A stretch of DNA of 64,000 nt from Rapana venosa (GCA_028751875.1 CM054134.1:39147315-39211314); one strand, 5' to 3'. Numbered from the stretch's first letter, positions 1 through 11,241 are shown. A program made the numbers and translations. Notes: generated by a model not told the origin, from the letters alone.

Positions 1-50
<50 letters not shown>

Positions 51-64
51 AGATATCGGAATCT

Positions 65-145
<81 letters not shown>

Positions 146-151
146 ATACAC
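1..151. repeat. (CT)n and (CA)n microsatellites
   Basis: Two CT tracts (1-46 and about 68-112) are separated by a short unique spacer. The second runs directly into a CA tract (113-151). The window starts inside the first tract, so its length is a minimum. Positions 152-440 hold unique AT/GC-mixed sequence with no gene or motif that I recognise. Confidence 0.95.
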
Positions 152-444
152 ATCCTCTACACTTATGTCATAATGATGGAGTTCCAGCACATACTACAGT
201 CGTCATACCGAGACAGAGATCAATGCCCTAATGCCTGACTGTCTAACTCATGTCACGCTGACTTCTCTCACTCAAACGTGATATGAACTGGAAATTACCA
301 GTAGAAGCGATCGTCCTCGTCTTCGGGACTAAGTCGTTCTGTGGCACAGATGCATCCATTCACTTTTTAAAGGATGTAGACAGTTTGTTGGATGCGACCA
401 CAGTAACTGATTAGCAGATGCCTGGTTTGTGTGCCAGTGAATAT

Positions 445-501
445 AGTAGTGGTGGTAGTAGTAGGAGGAGTAGGAGTAGCAGCAGCAGCAGCAGCAGTAG
501 T

Positions 502-572
<71 letters not shown>

Positions 573-579
573 CAGTAGT

Positions 580-634
<55 letters not shown>

Positions 635-676
635 ATGAGTAGTAGTAGTAGTGGTGATGAGTAGTAGTAGTAGTGG

Positions 677-740
<64 letters not shown>
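445..740. repeat. compound trinucleotide array (AGT/AGC, then GAT)
   Basis: AGT and AGC triplets alternate in blocks to about 675 and then change to a clean GAT run (about 676-740). Poly-Ser, poly-Leu, poly-Asp and similar frames here are translations of the repeat. They run open in several frames on both strands, which is not a coding signal. Confidence 0.95.
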
Positions 741-1165
741 AACAATATTATATGCTTTGCGCCATTCGTCAAAAGTAATAACGCTCAAACGCATTACATG
801 GGTTTGGTTAATTTTCTTTGGGTTTTTTTTTCTCGTTCCTCGGCTAGAACTCCGAGGGTCTGAGGGTCTGAGGGTGTGAGGGCCGTCAGCTGTGTCTGGC
901 TGAAACAAGAAGCACGTGCCATAACAAGGGAGGTAAGGAGGGCAGGTTTCTTTGCGGGCTGTCTTTACTTAATGCCACCAGTCTCTGTCTGTTACACCTC
1001 ACTGGCTTCCATTGCAGCACAGGCAGGGCAGACTGGCATGCCACAGCAGTACCGGGACAGGAAGGAAGCTGGCCTACGATGCCACTTCACAATGAACTCA
1101 GACTACATAACACGCGGCCATACACTTTGAATCCAGCTGATGATTCTTTCCAGCTTGCGTTCTTG
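741..1165. other. non-repetitive stretch, no gene seen
   Basis: Mostly unique sequence. A GC-richer island at about 890-1110 supports an 84-codon frame (876-1130, +), but I see no known domain, good start context or splice partner. Part of it (about 970-1070) resembles 45790-45870 in short blocks, such as a shared CAGTCTCTGTC. It may be an old dispersed repeat or a non-coding conserved segment. Confidence 0.4.
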
Positions 1166-1169
1166 AGTA

Positions 1170-1316
1170 TAACGGTATGCTGGTGGTGGTGGTGGTAGTA
1201 GTGCTTGGTTTGTTTGTTTGTTGGTTGTTGTTGTTGTTGTGTTGTGTTTTGGGGGGGGGTTGGGGGGGGGGGTTGGTAGGGGTTCTTTGGCGGGGGTGGG
1301 GGGGGGGGGGGGGGGT
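1170..1316 (+). repeat. GGT/GTTT repeats and interrupted poly-G tract
   Basis: GGT triplets pass into TTTG/TTG repeats and then (about 1249-1316) into closely spaced runs of 5 to 19 G separated by TT, TT, TA or short spacers. Four or more G3+ runs with short loops fit the G-quadruplex rule on this strand. Positions 1317-1890 are AT-rich unique sequence with no recognisable gene. Confidence 0.85.
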
Positions 1317-1899
1317 TATGAATGTGTAAACGCTGAGAATGGTTAAATACAGCATATTTTAAAATATGTAATAACGAATAGCTGACTCCCTATTCAAAAT
1401 TAATGCATGAGTTGTGAGCCAGTTGTTAATTTGCTACCAGGAACGGAACGTTTTGATGTATTTTGCATGTTGATAAAAGAAAAATGACCATAAAAATATA
1501 ACAAAATAAGCATCCATTTCCAAAATCCTGGGAACACAGCCTTAACAAGACTATTTCCTATATCTCTCTACTACTTCAGTTCATTTTTTTTGTCGGTAGA
1601 AAGCCAGCTAGGCAACACGTGAGGCTGTTTGTTGGCTGGATTGGAGAAAGTGGAGGGAACGAGTCTCTGGATACCAGTCGTCCATCCTTCACTTTTGACA
1701 GCACCATTTGGGGGCTGGGGGAGGCGGACACTTTGCCGACAGTGGGTAAAATGGGAGTCAACTAGCTTAGCAGGAGCACAACAATTGCATTAGCAGTTGT
1801 TCAAACAAACAATGGGGACCAGACAGCCAGTGACAACTGGAATGAGGAAACACGCGCGTTTACGTGTAGGAGCTCGCGGGCGAGCGCAGGAGCGCAGGA

Positions 1900-1936
1900 G
1901 CGCACATACACACACATACATACATACACACACATA

Positions 1937-2014
<78 letters not shown>

Positions 2015-2108
2015 TAGACGTTAAACTTGGAGGTACATCAAACCACGCCAGATCAAAATTTTGAAACAAAATACCCCCCCTCCCCCCTCCCCCCCCCACC
2101 CCCCCAGC
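1900..2108. repeat. CA-rich, (CT)n and C-run cluster
   Basis: ACACAT repeats at about 1903-1935 are followed by a CT tract (about 1937-2012). After a short unique spacer there is a C-run block with T and A interruptions (2073-2108). The reverse-strand Arg/Glu frame across it is a repeat translation. Confidence 0.9.
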
Positions 2109-3125
2109 CCCCACTCTCTCCCACTCACTCCAACAACTTCAGCTCTTCCCCAGAGAAAAGAATAACCTCGACCCATTTTTTGTTACAGACGTTGTTCCCC
2201 AATCATGGTGTTATGGAGTGGAGGCTTGAAAACAACCATTCAGAATTTGGGCTATAACGCTTTATATTCCCTCCGATCCCTCCCCGCCTTTCTCCTCTTG
2301 CTGAGCCTAATCAAACGGATTTCCTCCTCCCCTCCCCTCCCCCACCCTGTTGATGGTCCCAGAACCCTGTGCTAGCTGATGTGTCCACTGCATGGCTGAA
2401 GCCACAGGCGTGACTGTGTGTGCTGCACAGCTCCTGCAGCCTGTGGGGCCATAAAGAGACCAGGACAGTTTTGCAAGTTTCTAGAAGAGGATGCTTTTCC
2501 CCTCTCCCCTTCCTGATCAATGTCATGCTGCATGGTCTGTTTTATTATCCTTATTGTATCTGTCCTGATCAGCTACCGCTTGAGAAGCTCTCATCTCTTG
2601 AAGTCAGGTATTTAGGATATGTATGCCATTAGTTATCATGAACTCGTCAATAAATCAGAGTATGAATAATGAATGGGAGAGACAGTGTTGAAGCACTACA
2701 ATTTTTTTTAATACTCTTGTTGACTTGTAGTCTTATTCATATTGAGATTAAAAGTAAATCTTTCCAGTTTTGACATTGCAAAGACAGGTGAGATGTTGCT
2801 TGTTTGTTGACTGCTTCAGTTTAAAATGGTGAAACGCAATGTGGCCCGTTAACAACCCAAGTAACCAAAGCATTTGATGAAGGCAAGTCGTGTTCTGTGT
2901 CCCTTACAGTTTATGACCTCCTAATCCCATTATGATACTTTGCATCTTTTGCATTTTCTACTTGAACTTGTGAAGCAGTCTTGTCACTGCGCAAACGATA
3001 TCTAGAAGCTGTCCAGTGGGTGTAATAGTATATCCGCATCATTATATCTAGCTGCGATCACCCTGGGTTTTTTCAATCATGCCTTGGGGAATGGAGGTCT
3101 TTTATTATGTCAAGACATAGAATTA
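2109..3125. other. unique non-coding stretch
   Basis: No gene is supported. A GC-richer island at about 2350-2460 (TGTGCTAGCTG, CTGCATGGCTGAAG, GTGCTGCACAGCTCCTGCAG) stands out from the AT-rich background and could be conserved non-coding DNA. The rest, to 3125, is AT-rich with no repeat. Confidence 0.35.
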
Positions 3126-3127
3126 TA

Positions 3128-3191
3128 GAATGACTGACTGACTGACTTGACTGACTGACTGACTGACTGACTGGGTGACTGACTGACTGAT
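3128..3191. repeat. (GACT)n tetranucleotide
   Basis: A GACT/TGAC tetranucleotide run of about 15 units has two imperfect units (TTGACT and GGGTGACT). Positions 3192-3690 are unique and AT-rich, with no gene that I can support. Confidence 0.9.
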
Positions 3192-3699
3192 TCACCAACT
3201 GGTAACGGCTAGCCTCTATAACAGTGTAAGGTAGAGACAAACAAACGCTAATAATAAATATTCTACATGTACGGAAGACATTGACATGGAATCTTCATAA
3301 ACACTTTGAAGAGTCGTTGGGACATAATTATTTAAACCTGACGTAGCCATCTCATTGGAGGTTGCGAACCAGATAGGAGAGAAAGACAATGGTTTTACCA
3401 AAAGCTACATGCATCCAGTGTTCCAGAGTGCTAGAGAAGCTAAAAAGGTTTGTTTAACCATCAATCTAGCATCCCTTTTCAACATTCTGCCTGTCAGGTT
3501 TCTGGGGGTTGTTTGCTTTTTCACGTCCTCACAAAACAGATCACAGAAGAACTTTTGGTGATTTATAGACATTCAGCTACAAGTACATATCAGTGAGGGG
3601 GAAATTCACCTTGCTGGAATTTCCAATATCAAACTACGACATATTAAAAGAAATGAACTCACGCAGCTTCCCTTTAGCGCAGAAACCCACATAATATCC

Positions 3700-3965
3700 C
3701 GTTGCTCTCATCTCATGACGTCAGAATAGTGAGCAGAGGGATTTATCATGCACAGCAGTAATAAATGATCTGTGCATCTTTGGCCCAGCTTTGATGACCT
3801 CGATAAACTGCAGCCTGACCTTCATCTGGCAGGGGCCATCAAACGGAGTTCAATCAAGGGCCACGGCGTTTGTTTCAATCCTTTGACAGCAGGGGCTAGG
3901 GCACTGGGATTGGCTGACCAAACAGATAGGGCTGGCTGTCCGGGCTAACGTTCGACTTGATACTG
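3700..3965. promoter_or_regulatory. candidate non-coding regulatory island
   Basis: A sharply bounded GC-richer, non-repetitive segment. It contains a CTTTGACAGCAGGGG block with a TCF-like CTTTGA core (about 3880), an inverted CCAAT motif (GATTGGCTG, about 3908), CGATAA, and CATCAAACGG and TCAATCAAGGG. No frame is open for long. Motif matches of this length occur by chance, so a role as enhancer or conserved element is inference only. Confidence 0.25.
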
Positions 3966-4077
3966 TTTTATATCGTTTTGTGCTTATTGTCCGCTGAAAG
4001 CTCCTGACCACTCCCATTCATTTTGTTGCTTGCTATCTCCTTTATGAAACTGCATATTGTCAATTGAAACAGCCACA

Positions 4078-4170
4078 AGGGAGGCTGGAAGAGAGAGAGA
4101 GGAGGGTGGGGGTGGGGAGAGAGAAAGGACACAATTTCACAGAGAGAGAGGGGGGGAAGAGAGAGAGATT
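4078..4170. repeat. interrupted GA-rich purine tract
   Basis: Degenerate GA/GGGG purine-rich sequence precedes the A-rich tail of the neighbouring reverse-strand SINE-B copy. Confidence 0.8.
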
Positions 4171-4402
4171 AAAAAAAAAAAAATTTTTATTCTTTTATAT
4201 CGAGGATAATGGAATAAGCACTTATTGCTTTTTTACATCCAGTCCCGTGTGTATGCGGTTTTGTAAATTCTGTCATCTGTTCCCACCGGCACACAATGGC
4301 CTACTCTTACGAAAAGCGGAACAGGATTTAACGTGTGCGCAAGATGTTCTGCGTGCGTTCGCACACGGGGCCTCGGTTTATAGTCTCATCCGAAGGACTA
4401 GA
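4171..4402 (-). mobile_element. SINE-B copy, lacking the tRNA-like head
   Basis: Read on the minus strand this is the commonest dispersed repeat of the window. The core GATGAGACTATAAACCGAGG (4371-4390) comes first, then a GCACACG block, CGCTTTTCGTAAGAGTAGGC, CCGGTGGGAACAGATGAC, CGGGACTGGATGTAAAAA and CCATTATCCTCGATATAAAA, with an A/T-rich tail at the left end. It agrees closely with copies at 14868, 23288, 46838 and 61110. The tRNA-like head is absent, so this copy is 5' truncated and abuts a GA tract. Confidence 0.85.
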
Positions 4403-4409
4403 GAGAGAG

Positions 4410-4496
<87 letters not shown>
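4403..4496. repeat. (GA)n microsatellite
   Basis: A long GA tract joins directly to the 5'-truncated end of the SINE-B copy. It ends in GAGGCGGAGAGAGC. Positions 4497-4780 are AT-rich unique sequence. Confidence 0.95.
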
Positions 4497-4498
<2 letters not shown>

Positions 4499-4780
4499 GA
4501 GAGAGCTGTTGTATCATAGAGGACACATATTCTTATAACTTTTTATATAGCGAATATATCAAAGAATTTTTTTTTAACTGCAACTTCCAACATACCAGTT
4601 TTACTATTTCACTTCAACCAGTTTTAAACCGTGTCTCCCTATTCCGTTTCTACCAGTCACGACCTCATTTCACACTCAACACTTGTCCTTCGCTACCGTG
4701 AGGGAAGGATAAGAATAAAAATTAAAAAAAGAACAGCCTGGGTGACAGACAACAAGTTCCCAAGACGCCCAGCAGCAAAG

Positions 4781-4970
4781 CCAGAGTCTGTCAAGTGTAG
4801 ATAATTCGCCCCTCAATACAGGCCCGCCTATTGAAGCTACTGTGTTCACAGGTATGGCCCATAAACCACACTGTGACTTTACCCACCCCGCTGCTCTGCT
4901 CTGCTCTGCTCTGCTCTGCTCTGCTCTGCGTGACTTCTGAGCTGCCAGGGAAGTTCATGAAGGCTTGGTG
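4781..4970. other. GC-richer island containing a (CTGCT)n pentamer run
   Basis: Unique sequence (about 4785-4890, including GGCCCATAAACCACACTGTG) runs into seven tandem CTGCT units (4893-4929) and then more unique sequence. There is no ORF or known domain. It may be a conserved non-coding segment interrupted by a pentamer expansion. Confidence 0.4.
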
Positions 4971-5017
4971 ATGTTTACGGACATTTATTATATCATATTA
5001 TATGCGTTTAAATGGTA

Positions 5018-5033
5018 TCTGGTGTGTGTGTGG

Positions 5034-5097
<64 letters not shown>

Positions 5098-5269
5098 TCT
5101 GAACTCTGAAATTTAATGAATACAGGCCAACAGCCCCTTTCATGGGGGCAAACATAAACATTATTCTGACATAATATATAACATGATCAAGAAACACAAT
5201 ACTGGTACTACATGAACATGTTCACTGAAAGAAAAAATCAAGCAAAACAAACAACTGCGTGAGAGAGAG

Positions 5270-5354
<85 letters not shown>
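5018..5354. repeat. GT and two GA microsatellites
   Basis: GT (about 5020-5043) merges into GA (5044-5095). A second GA tract occupies about 5254-5354 with two AA interruptions. The spacer between them is AT-rich and non-coding. Confidence 0.95.
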
Positions 5355-5357
<3 letters not shown>

Positions 5358-5416
5358 ATCATTTTGAAGGTTTGGGTGTTGAAGTTTGTTTTCATTTCTC
5401 TCGAGTTTATAAAGTC

Positions 5417-5610
5417 AGTCTATTCTATTCTGTCACATCGAAGATAATGGAATAAGCGCTGATGTGCTTTTTTTAAATTTTTACATCCAACCCCCCGTGT
5501 GCAAGCATTTTTGTCAATGTTGTCACCTGTTCCCACTGGCACAAATGGAGGGATTGAAATGGAACACAAACGGAACAGTTTTTAACATGTGCGTAGTTAC
5601 TGTTCTACAC
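5417..5610 (-). mobile_element. SINE-B copy, strongly diverged
   Basis: It shares the ordered SINE-B blocks (GATAATGGAATAAGC, TGTGCTTTTTTT, TTACATCC, CCCCGTGTG, CCTGTTCCCACTGGCACA, CGGAACAG..TTTAACATGTGCG in plus-strand order). It carries many substitutions and an insertion near 5545-5570. It is an old copy. Its right end is uncertain. Confidence 0.65.
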
Positions 5611-5858
5611 TGTATACATGTCCCAGGGTTCTTTAGAGAGGATGTGAGGCGGTCCTCTGAGTTCCGTAGCAAATCGTTCCCGGCAAAAACAAACACAAAA
5701 AGACCTAGGACTAAAGTAGCACACACAAAAAACACCAATACTAGCTAATAACTCTCGTAATGAAAAAAAAGGGGCAAAGAAACCAACAACCCCCACCCCA
5801 CCACCCCACGACGTTCTTGCAATGCAATCAGTACACAGCAAGACAAGGCAGTGTTTGT

Positions 5859-5985
5859 GTAAGCTGATGAGCTTTTATCTGTCAGCTCTCTAATGCCTCT
5901 CACATGCTGCAAAGAAAACAGAAGCCCACGATGCCAGCCTCTTTGCCTGAGAGCTAAAAACATTCCCGGACTCCAAAGACCGTGT
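5859..5985 (+). repeat. block P, copy 1 (diverged paralogue of 58287-58410)
   Basis: The same ordered short blocks occur here and at 58287: GTAAGC, TAATGC-TCTCA, AAAGAAAACA and CTGAGAG-TAAAA. Spacings are nearly equal (32/35, 20/19 and 36/34 bases). The match is therefore collinear rather than compositional. There is no long ORF in either copy. It could be an old transposon fragment or a duplicated regulatory element. Confidence 0.6.
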
Positions 5986-6530
5986 TGTAGAAAGAGGAAG
6001 GGAAAAATAAATACCAAATCTTAGCCCATAATAGCTCAAAGTGGAGTATTTTTAAGAAAAGCCAGAAGATAAAACTAAAATCGAAAAAAGAAATGAGCAA
6101 AATAAGAGAAAAAAACAAACACGAAGGATGCTACGATTGTGAATGGAGAAAATGATCACGGGTCTTGAAATAGAAAGAATTCGGTTAATTAACAAAGGAA
6201 GGCAAAGGAGAAGTGTGTAAAAGGTGTGAAACATAATTAATGCCCATAAAAATATAAACTACTGAAACGTGAAAATGCTAGAATATAGCTTGAGGTGACT
6301 CCTATCACACCATAGCACTCTGATTTACCAGGAGAATACAATGCATTCTATAATAAAATGTCATAACCGTTTGATACCAAAAGTCTTTTTATTAAACTGT
6401 ATACTTTACAAAAACTGCATGTACTCTTTAATTGCAACCATTTTTCTCGACAATTTGATAGAAAACAAAAAGACAGAAAGACAGGCAGACAGACTGCCAC
6501 ACCTACACCTGTACATACTTATGCACTCAT
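5986..6530. other. AT-rich unique stretch
   Basis: Non-coding AT-rich sequence with A-rich and GAAA-rich patches. I see no gene, repeat family or motif here. Confidence 0.6.
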
Positions 6531-6538
6531 GCATAGAA

Positions 6539-6645
6539 GTATACACACACACACACCACACAAAATACCCCACACATACACAAATACACTCACCATACAC
6601 ACACTCAAGCATGCACGCAAACACATCACACATCACACAGAGCAC
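6539..6645. repeat. degenerate (CA)n
   Basis: CACA repeats are interrupted by ATA and TCA. The frames across it (His/Thr on one strand, Cys/Val on the other) are repeat translations. Positions 6646-7370 are unique, with C-rich patches (about 6640-6690 and 6890-6965), and hold no gene that I recognise. Confidence 0.85.
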
Positions 6646-7373
6646 TCCCCACCCCCTCCTTTCCTAACCCCATTCACCCCACCCCTCTTTGAAAATCACT
6701 GTCACAAAAAAGTAATGACCCTTTAAAAAAAAAAACACCCCCCAAAAATGATTGTGCTTGTTTTTAATTTTCTGATTGTTGTCCTCTCACCACCCAGCTA
6801 TAAACCAATTTTGGATTTTTAAAACAATTTAAAAACCTATCTCAAGAGATTCTAAAGTGCCACAAATCTCTCTTCATATTTCCTCCATCCCACCCCCTTT
6901 CCTAACCCCACCCCACAATCACCCCACTACACAGTACCCCCTTCCCCTTCCTCACCCCCACCACACCGTATGATCTCCCCCTGTCTGTTTTCTCTTCCCT
7001 CTCACTCCCTATTATTCTGTTGCTTAATCAGCACGCTTTGGACCCACCCACCCTTACCCAAGAAAGAGAAATCGTCTTCGCGCAAAACAAATCTCTTATC
7101 TCGGTGTTCTGATCTTGTTCCTCCTCAAACCTCTTATCACGGAACGGATCTGATCTGTGTAAAGACATGGGATGTCAAACACCCGATTAAACTAAAAGTC
7201 AGCTTCCTCTTGCCAGTGAGGGCCTCCCCAGGTCTGTCATCAGGCTGATGGCAAACTCGCTTGGCTTGTTTCTTTCCAGCTTGACAGCGCCTGTCTCTCT
7301 ATACTGATGGCCTGGCTTGTTGTCCTCCATCAAAAAAAGCTCTGCCTACTTTCTGATGATATTCCTTATTCTG

Positions 7374-7500
7374 CCTGACTGTCTGTCTGTCTGTTTGTCT
7401 GTCTCTCTCTGTCTCTCTGTCTGTCCCTCTCTCTGTGCCTCTCTGTCTCTCTCTGTCTGCCCCTCTCTGTCTGTTTGTCTTTCTGTCTGTCCGTTTTGTT

Positions 7501-7531
<31 letters not shown>

Positions 7532-7602
7532 TTTTCTCTCTCTCTCTCTCTCTCTTCTCTCTCCCCTCCTCTCTCTCTCTCTCTCTCTCTCTGTCCTGTT
7601 AT
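7374..7602. repeat. (CTGT)n/(CT)n compound microsatellite
   Basis: CTGT units (about 7375-7525) alternate with CT units and pass into a CT tract (about 7526-7602) with CCC and TCT interruptions. The Ser/Leu/Cys/Val frames here are artefacts. Confidence 0.95.
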
Positions 7603-7685
7603 CTTTCCCTTGATATCCTTTTTATTGATACAGAATGTACTTTCAGACAGCCTTTTTCTTTATCGTAAAAATATACGTGTGTGAG

Positions 7686-8010
<325 letters not shown>

Positions 8011-8137
8011 TAACCAGCCTGCCAGCCAACTGGTAAAACAAACTGACAAGAAATACATCATAATAAAAGGAAAGAAAAACATGACTTTTACAACTGAATG
8101 CACCATAACTACCTCCTTCATTTGGGTATATTTCAGA

Positions 8138-8144
8138 GTCGAAA

Positions 8145-8176
<32 letters not shown>

Positions 8177-8250
8177 GTTAGTGTGTGCGTGCGTGTGTGT
8201 GTGCGTGCATGTGTGTGTTTGTGAGTGCGCGTGTGTGTGCGTGCGTGTAT
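8138..8250. repeat. (GT)n with GCGT variants
   Basis: GT repeats interrupted by GTAT, GCGT and GCAT units form an alternating purine-pyrimidine tract. Positions 8251-8500 are unique, with no gene. Confidence 0.9.
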
Positions 8251-8500
8251 ACTTTAATAAAGCATGCAGTCCTGTTACACATTTTCTTCAGCCCCTCTGA
8301 ACTCGTGATCGAAAACAAATCCAGTATGAAGTCCTAAGACAAAGGTGTGCCTTCTTCCATTCATGTTTCAGTTTACCGTCAGATAAATGCGTAGTGTGGC
8401 ATGGCACCCAAAAACCTGCTTTGTGTATCCTGTTTTCTGGGGATGGAATGAAATGGAATGGAGAGGGATGGAGCCCACTGGATTGGTGCAGAGTGGAGGG

Positions 8501-8822
8501 CAGGGGCTATGCAGGGCAGGGCATAGCAGGGCGGGACAGGTTAGGGCATAGCAGGGCAGGGCATAGCAGGGTAGGGCGGGGCGGGACAGGTCAGGGCATA
8601 GCAGGGCAGGCCAGGTCAGGGCATAGCAGGGCAGGGCATAGCAGGGCGGGACAGGGTAGGGCATAGCAGGGTAGGGCATAGCAGGTAGGGCATAGCAGGG
8701 TAGGGCATAGCAGGGCAGGGCATAGCAGGGCAGGGCATAGCAGGGCAGGGCATAGCAGGGTAGGGCATAGCAGGGCAGGGCATAGCAGGGTAGGGCATGG
8801 CATAGCAGGGCAGGGCAGGGCA
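8501..8822 (+). repeat. 15-bp G-rich minisatellite built from pentamers
   Basis: Tandem units of GGGCA, TAGCA and GGGCA (15 bp) occur with GGGTA, GGGCGGGACA and GGTCA variants, about 20 copies in all. On the plus strand a unit pair gives four GGG runs with loops CA, CATAGCA and CA, which fits the G-quadruplex rule. The long reverse-strand frames rich in Pro, Leu, Cys and Tyr arise because 15 is a multiple of 3. Confidence 0.9.
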
Positions 8823-9419
8823 GGACAGTGCATTGCAGTGTAGTGTAGTGCATTGCAGTGTAGTGTAGTGTAGTGCATTGCAGTGTAGTGTAGTGCATTG
8901 CAGTGTAGTGTAGTGTAGTGCAGTGCAGTGCAGTGTAGTGCAGTTCAGTGCAGTGCAGTGTAGTGTAGTGTAGTGCAGTGTAGTGTAGTGTATGTAGTGT
9001 AGTGTAGTGTAGTGTAGTGCATGTAGTGCAGTGTAGTGTGGGGGTGGAGGATGGTGGTAGTTGTAGGGTGTGTGTTTGTGTATGTAGTTAGTGGTGTAGT
9101 GCAGTGAGTCAGTGTAGTGTAGTGTAGTGTAGTGGTAATGCAGTGTTGTGACGTGTAGTGTGTGTGTGTGGTGTGGGTGGAGTGGTGTGGTGTGGGTGTG
9201 TGATGTGGTGTGGTGTGGTGTGTGGTGTTGTGTGTAGTGTAGTGTAGTGTGGTGTGTGCAGTGCAGTGCAGTGCAGTGTGAGTGTAGTGTAGTGTAGTGC
9301 AGTACAGTGCAGTGAGTTGAGTGCAAGTGTAGTGTAGTGTGGTGTGGTGTGGTGTGTGTGGGGGTGTGGTGTGTGTGATGTGGTTGGGGGTGGTGATGTA
9401 TGTGTGGTGTTGTGTGCTG
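8823..9419 (+). repeat. degenerate pentanucleotide array (GTGTA/GTGCA)n
   Basis: It continues the minisatellite with units GTGTA, GTGCA, ATTGCA and GTTGA, then decays into TGTGGTG-rich sequence. The 306-codon reverse frame (8616-9536) is a translation of this array and I do not regard it as a gene. Confidence 0.9.
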
Positions 9420-9830
9420 GTGTCTCCTTGTGTGAATTAACGCGTCATTGAGAGCATCGGTGAATTGTCCTCCAACACGTCCTGTAGTGTATTTACGTGG
9501 AAGAAAGGCATAGAGTGAGACACAATGACCATGCATGCTTTAAGCATCGTGTTGGTTTGACTGATGAGACATGTATGCGTCTGGTGTGATGTGGTGTGGT
9601 GTGATGCAGTGTAGTGTGGTGTAGTGTCTTGGCGGTCTCCTCTGTGTGAAATTAACGCCGTTCTATTCTGGAAGAGCATCGTGTAATTGTACCTCCCAAC
9701 AGCGTTCTCTTGGTTATATCTGACGTGGAAAAGAAAGGCAATAGAGTGAGACACCAATGAACCAATGAATTCTTTTAAAAGCCATCGTGTTGGCTTATGA
9801 CACTGATTGCAGACATGTCAACTGCAGTCT
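9420..9830 (+). repeat. duplicated 150-bp segment, second copy rich in small indels
   Basis: Segment 1 (about 9418-9577) and segment 2 (about 9625-9820) share, in order, TGTGTGAA-TTAACG, GAGCATCG, GAAAGGCA-TAGAGTGAGACA, GCCATCGTGTTGG-TT and GAGACATGT or CAGACATGT. The second copy shows many one-base insertions. Nothing here codes. Confidence 0.7.
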
Positions 9831-9995
9831 AGGCTGGAGATGTTTCAAACATGTGTAATACATTTTTGCGAGATAAACTTTGTTAGTATAGTATGACATT
9901 CTGACCATTGACTGTGACCGGTTATCTTTAAACACTGTTCATCCACATTCTGGCACCACTGTGGTGTCCTTAAATGGATTCCTTGTCGCTAACTG

Positions 9996-10552
9996 GATAA
10001 AGACGTTCAACAGGATCAAGATCAAGACGTTCATCTGAATAAAGATCAAGACGTTCAACTGAATCAAGATCAAGACGTTCAACTGAATCAAGATCAATAC
10101 GTTCAACTGAATCAAGATCAAGACGTTCAACTGAATCAAGATCAAGACGTTCAACTGAATCAAGATCAAGACGTTCAACTGTATCAAGATCAAGACGTTC
10201 AACTGGATCAAGACGTTCAACTGAATCAAGACGTTCAACTGAATCAAGATCAAGACGTTCAACTGAATCAAGACGTTCAACTGAATCAAGACGTTCAACT
10301 GAATCAAGATCAAGATGTTCAACTGAATCAAGACGTTCAACTGAATCAAGACGTTCAACTGAATCAAGATCAAGACGTTCAACTGAATCAAGATCAAGAT
10401 GTTCAACTAAATCAAGATGTTCAATTGGATCAAGATCAAGACGTTCAACTGAATCAAGATCAAGATGTTCAACTGAATCAAGATCAAGACGTTCAACTAA
10501 ATCAAGACGTTCAATTGGATCAAGATCAAGACGTTCAACTGCGCAAACCCGA
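9996..10552. repeat. 24-bp/18-bp minisatellite, open in both directions
   Basis: Units of GTTCAACTGAATCAAGATCA+AGAC (24 bp) are interspersed with 18-bp units lacking one GATCAA hexamer, about 24 units in total. Both lengths are multiples of 3, so the minus strand reads VERLDLDS/VERLDS repeats for about 206 codons (9970-10590). The plus strand reads (DQ)DVQLNQ repeats without a stop from about 9996 to 10640. AAAAG|GTAAGT, a good splice-donor match, lies at about 10556-10563 on the plus strand. A repetitive exon is possible but unproven. Confidence 0.85.
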
Positions 10553-11220
10553 TCAAAAGGTAAGTTTACTGCATTGTTTTCTATCAACACACATCAACAA
10601 ACGACCCAAAACAATGACAATTAAAAGATCACATCAATAAAAAGTTGAGCTGATCTGCAAGCAAAACACCCCCGAGTACTCCACTAACTATCCGGGGAAA
10701 ACCTGGCGTTTTACCTATTTGCACGCTTTCAAACACAAGGAAAGTAGATTTGAAATCATCTTTCTTGCAATTTTGCAGTCTGTACATGAGCAGCCCACCT
10801 GGTGAAAGAAAGAGGCTTTTTTTTATCCACAGAAAGTTTTCAGACCCCAGGGATGAGTTCTTATTTCCGTTGAACTTGTCCACATTAGGACAATATCCAC
10901 TTAAAGACACAACACTGGAGATAAGCTCTAGAATGTGAAGAGAAGGAGGAGAAGGCGGTATTTTTGGCGTGTCAAACTCCCGATCCCCAACAAAAATCCA
11001 TCTGCTGGCTTTTACAGGAAATTGGACAGGGTGTTGTGCTTGCTTTAGATTAAGGGATTGTGGGGGGTTACTTCATTTTTCTGGACGTTTCAAGTTGATG
11101 TTGCGTTTTTTCTTCTGGTCAAACAAATGCCAAATGAATCTGGTGGATACGTTTACTGATTTATCTGAAAGCTTTTTTAAAATTGTGCTATCACTGTCAA
11201 ACATTTCACATGTTTTCAAA
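10553..11220. other. unique stretch after the minisatellite
   Basis: Mixed unique sequence with short frames on both strands and no family that I recognise. It contains the splice-donor-like site at its left edge and otherwise nothing I can support. Confidence 0.5.
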
Positions 11221-11241
11221 AGCATGTCATGTCGAGGAAAA

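Noticed and set aside
3126..3191. GACT repeat as a regulatory array
   Set aside because: Perfect tetranucleotide microsatellite with slips. No sign of motif conservation.
8616..9536. 306-codon minus-strand frame rich in Leu, Cys, His and Thr
   Set aside because: It is a translation of the 5/15-bp repeat array. All frames without a stop arise from the period.
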